This document shows, in pieces, positions 62,387 through 64,000 of a stretch of 64,000 nucleotides of DNA. The stretch comes from Halomonas cupida. Lineage in GTDB: Bacteria; Pseudomonadota; Gammaproteobacteria; Pseudomonadales; Halomonadaceae. Under the pieces are notes generated by a model, which ran no database searches, had not been told where the DNA came from, and saw only the letters and a list, made by a program, of their open reading frames with translations. The stretch is taken from positions 1 to 64,000 of the forward strand of contig NZ_FRCA01000002.1 of assembly GCF_900142755.1 (NCBI RefSeq), in the 5' to 3' direction. The position numbers were made by a program, and so were the translations under genes. Every line of letters begins with the position of its first letter. The first letter of the stretch is position 1.

Positions 62387-63160
62387 TCAGAACTCCGGCT
62401 TGCGCTTCTCGACGAAGGCACTCATGCCCTCACGCTGTTCCTCGCCGGCGAAGCTCAACGCGAACAGACTGGTCTCCAGCGCCAGGGCACTATCGAGGTC
62501 CTGATCCATGCCATCGTGAATGGCCTGCTTGGCACTACGCACGGCACCGGGACCGTTGCCGCCCAGTTGCTTCGTCAGAGTCTGGGCATATTCCTCCAGC
62601 GCATCCTGACTCAGGACCTGGTTGACCAAGCCGATGCGCAATGCTTCCTGGGCGTCGATCTTGCGTCCCGTGGTGCACAGATCCAGGGCCATGGCCGGGC
62701 CGACACGCCGTGGTAGCCGTTGGGTACCGCCGAAGCCGGGGATCACACCGAGCAGCACCTCGGGCTGGCCGAATACCGCATTGTCGCTGGCCACTGCCCA
62801 ATCACAGGCCAGCGCCAGCTCGCACCCACCACCAAGGCAGAAGCCATTGACCAACGCCACCACCGGTACCGGCAATGTTTCCAGGCGCTTGATGGTACGC
62901 AGCGCCTGAGCGGCAAAGTCGCGCGCCTGTTGCGGAGTCTTGTCGCGCATCTCGGCGATATCCGCGCCGGCCACGAAGGATTTCTCTCCGGCACCAGTAA
63001 TCAGTACCGCGCGAAGATCAGCGCGTGTTTCCAGCTCGACCAGCACCTGCTCCAGAGCATCGATCACCGCGCTGTTGAGCGCATTGAGCGCCTTGGGACG
63101 GTTGATGGTCAGGCGTACGATGCCTTCGTTGTCCTGCACTTCAATCAATGACTCGCTCAT
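62387..63160 (-). CDS. Enoyl-CoA hydratase/isomerase (crotonase family)
   Basis: Hydrates trans-2-enoyl-CoA in fatty-acid or phenylacetate degradation. The oxyanion loop is SFVAGADIAEM, and the two catalytic Glu positions are in GFCLGGGCELALACD and FGQPEVLLGVIPG. The length of 257 residues is standard. It is 152 bp downstream of a 3-hydroxyacyl-CoA dehydrogenase gene on the same strand, the next enzyme of the same pathway. Confidence 0.92.
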   Translation of the reverse strand: MSESLIEVQDNEGIVRLTINRPKALNALNSAVIDALEQVLVELETRADLRAVLITGAGEKSFVAGADIAEMRDKTPQQARDFAAQALRTIKRLETLPVPVVALVNGFCLGGGCELALACDWAVASDNAVFGQPEVLLGVIPGFGGTQRLPRRVGPAMALDLCTTGRKIDAQEALRIGLVNQVLSQDALEEYAQTLTKQLGGNGPGAVRSAKQAIHDGMDQDLDSALALETSLFALSFAGEEQREGMSAFVEKRKPEF

Positions 63161-63312
63161 CTCGTCTCCTCATGACGGAAAATCACTCAATGACGTTGGG
63201 CATCATCGCAATGCTCACTGCCCCATCGCTCATCAGCCTCACCCTAACGAACGCTTGGTAGGCCAGCAAGCCAGACTTCCGGCCAGGTATCCGTCGGGCT
63301 CCAGCCCGAGGC

Positions 63313-64000
63313 TCAATAGCTGTAGAAACCGCGACCGGTCTTGCGGCCCAGATAGCCGGCATCCACCATGCGTCGGAGCAATGGACAGGGGCGGTACTTG
63401 GGATCAGCAAAACCGTCATTGAGCACTTCCATGATCGCCAGGCAGACGTCCAGACCAATCAGGTCGGCCAGTGCCAGTGGGCCCATGGGGTGAGCCGCGC
63501 CCAGCTTCATGGCGGTATCGATATCCTCCGCCGAGGCCGCACCTTCCTGGAGCAGGAAGACGGCTTCATTGATCATCGGTACCAGCAGACGGTTGACGGC
63601 AAAGCCCGCGGAATCGGCGATCCGCACCGATATCTTGCCCATGGCCTCGGTCAGTTGCTCGATCTTCTCCACCGTGGCATCGGAGGTCTGTTCGGCACGA
63701 ATGATCTCGACCAGCTTGAGCACCGGCACCGGGTTGAAGAAATGCATGCCGACAACACGCTCCGGCCGTTCACAGACCGCCGCCAGTCCTGTCAGCGATA
63801 ATGATGAGGTGTTCGATGCCAGAATGCTGTGCGGAGCCAGGCGATCGAGATCGGAGAACAGCTTCTCCTTGAGTGCGGCCTGCTCGGGTGCGGCCTCGAT
63901 GATCACGCTGCAGTCCGCCAGCGTCTCCAGGTCCGTGGTGGTGGTCAGGCGTTGTCTGGCCTCCTCGCTCTCGGCTTCACTCAACCTCTGCTTATCAACG
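63313..64000 (-). CDS. 3-hydroxybutyryl-CoA dehydrogenase, 5' end outside window
   Basis: C-terminal two-thirds of a 3-hydroxyacyl-CoA dehydrogenase (Hbd/PaaH type), which oxidises the product of the neighbouring hydratase using NAD. The frame is open through 64000, so the start and Rossmann GxGxxG lie beyond the edge. Visible are SVIIEAAPE, ILASNTSSLSLTGLA, the catalytic His in VVGMHFFNPVPVLKLVE, NRLLVPMINEA and PMGPLALADLIGLD. The gene ends GRKTGRGFYSY as in this family. Confidence 0.9.
   Translation of the reverse strand, partial: VDKQRLSEAESEEARQRLTTTTDLETLADCSVIIEAAPEQAALKEKLFSDLDRLAPHSILASNTSSLSLTGLAAVCERPERVVGMHFFNPVPVLKLVEIIRAEQTSDATVEKIEQLTEAMGKISVRIADSAGFAVNRLLVPMINEAVFLLQEGAASAEDIDTAMKLGAAHPMGPLALADLIGLDVCLAIMEVLNDGFADPKYRPCPLLRRMVDAGYLGRKTGRGFYSY

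Overview
The window looks like chromosomal DNA of a moderately halophilic gammaproteobacterium, most likely Halomonas or a close relative in the Halomonadaceae. This is inferred from the high G+C coding sequence, strong E. coli-like ribosome binding sites, acidic proteins and the gene mix (TRAP and sodium-coupled transporters, feoABC, AmpR/AmpC, a tripartite RND pump). No tRNA, rRNA or CRISPR array was seen.

Layout. 1-2.6 kb: TRAP transporter genes behind a GntR regulator, cut by the left edge. 3-9.5 kb: redox genes (NADP oxidoreductase, DsbA-like, NmrA-like, glyoxalase) and a two-gene GMC dehydrogenase. 9.8-15.8 kb: an AGCS amino-acid symporter, then a LysR gene divergent from pirin, isochorismatase-like, second pirin and FMN reductase genes. 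15.9-21.9 kb: a D-amino-acid locus (SSS symporter, RidA, D-aminoacylase, RpiR regulator, divergent PLP deaminase). 22-24.8 kb: feoABC behind a clear Fur box. 25-28.3 kb: a DddP-like M24 enzyme and a PhyH-type dioxygenase with a divergent LysR gene. 28.4-30.7 kb: ampR and ampC. 31-38 kb: mntP and small enzyme genes. 38.9-40.9 kb: an AT-rich, phage-scarred patch beside dusA that holds a double hot-dog gene. 42-51.5 kb: an aspartoacylase-family gene, a TetR gene, a membrane protein and the RND pump, adaptor and TolC genes. 51.8-64 kb: housekeeping enzymes, a PAS histidine kinase with a FixJ-type regulator, a racemase, a DMT transporter and two beta-oxidation genes cut by the right edge.

Two kinds of non-coding structure stand out. 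First, a 161-173 bp element with TATTAAC / GTTAATA ends and several internal hairpins occurs five times (4015, 28308, 32309, 36443 in reverse, 43993). Every copy lies at or just past a gene's 3' end. Four host stop codons lie inside copies, and one copy truncates a DUF952-like gene. Second, intergenic spaces repeatedly hold degenerate tandem arrays of 13-22 bp units whose sequences are unrelated from one array to the next.

The best candidates for something undescribed are the five-copy element, the orphan double hot-dog gene in the dusA phage relic, and the LysR/dioxygenase/DddP-like cluster, whose M24 protein keeps all six DddP metal ligands but appears to have lost the catalytic aspartate.
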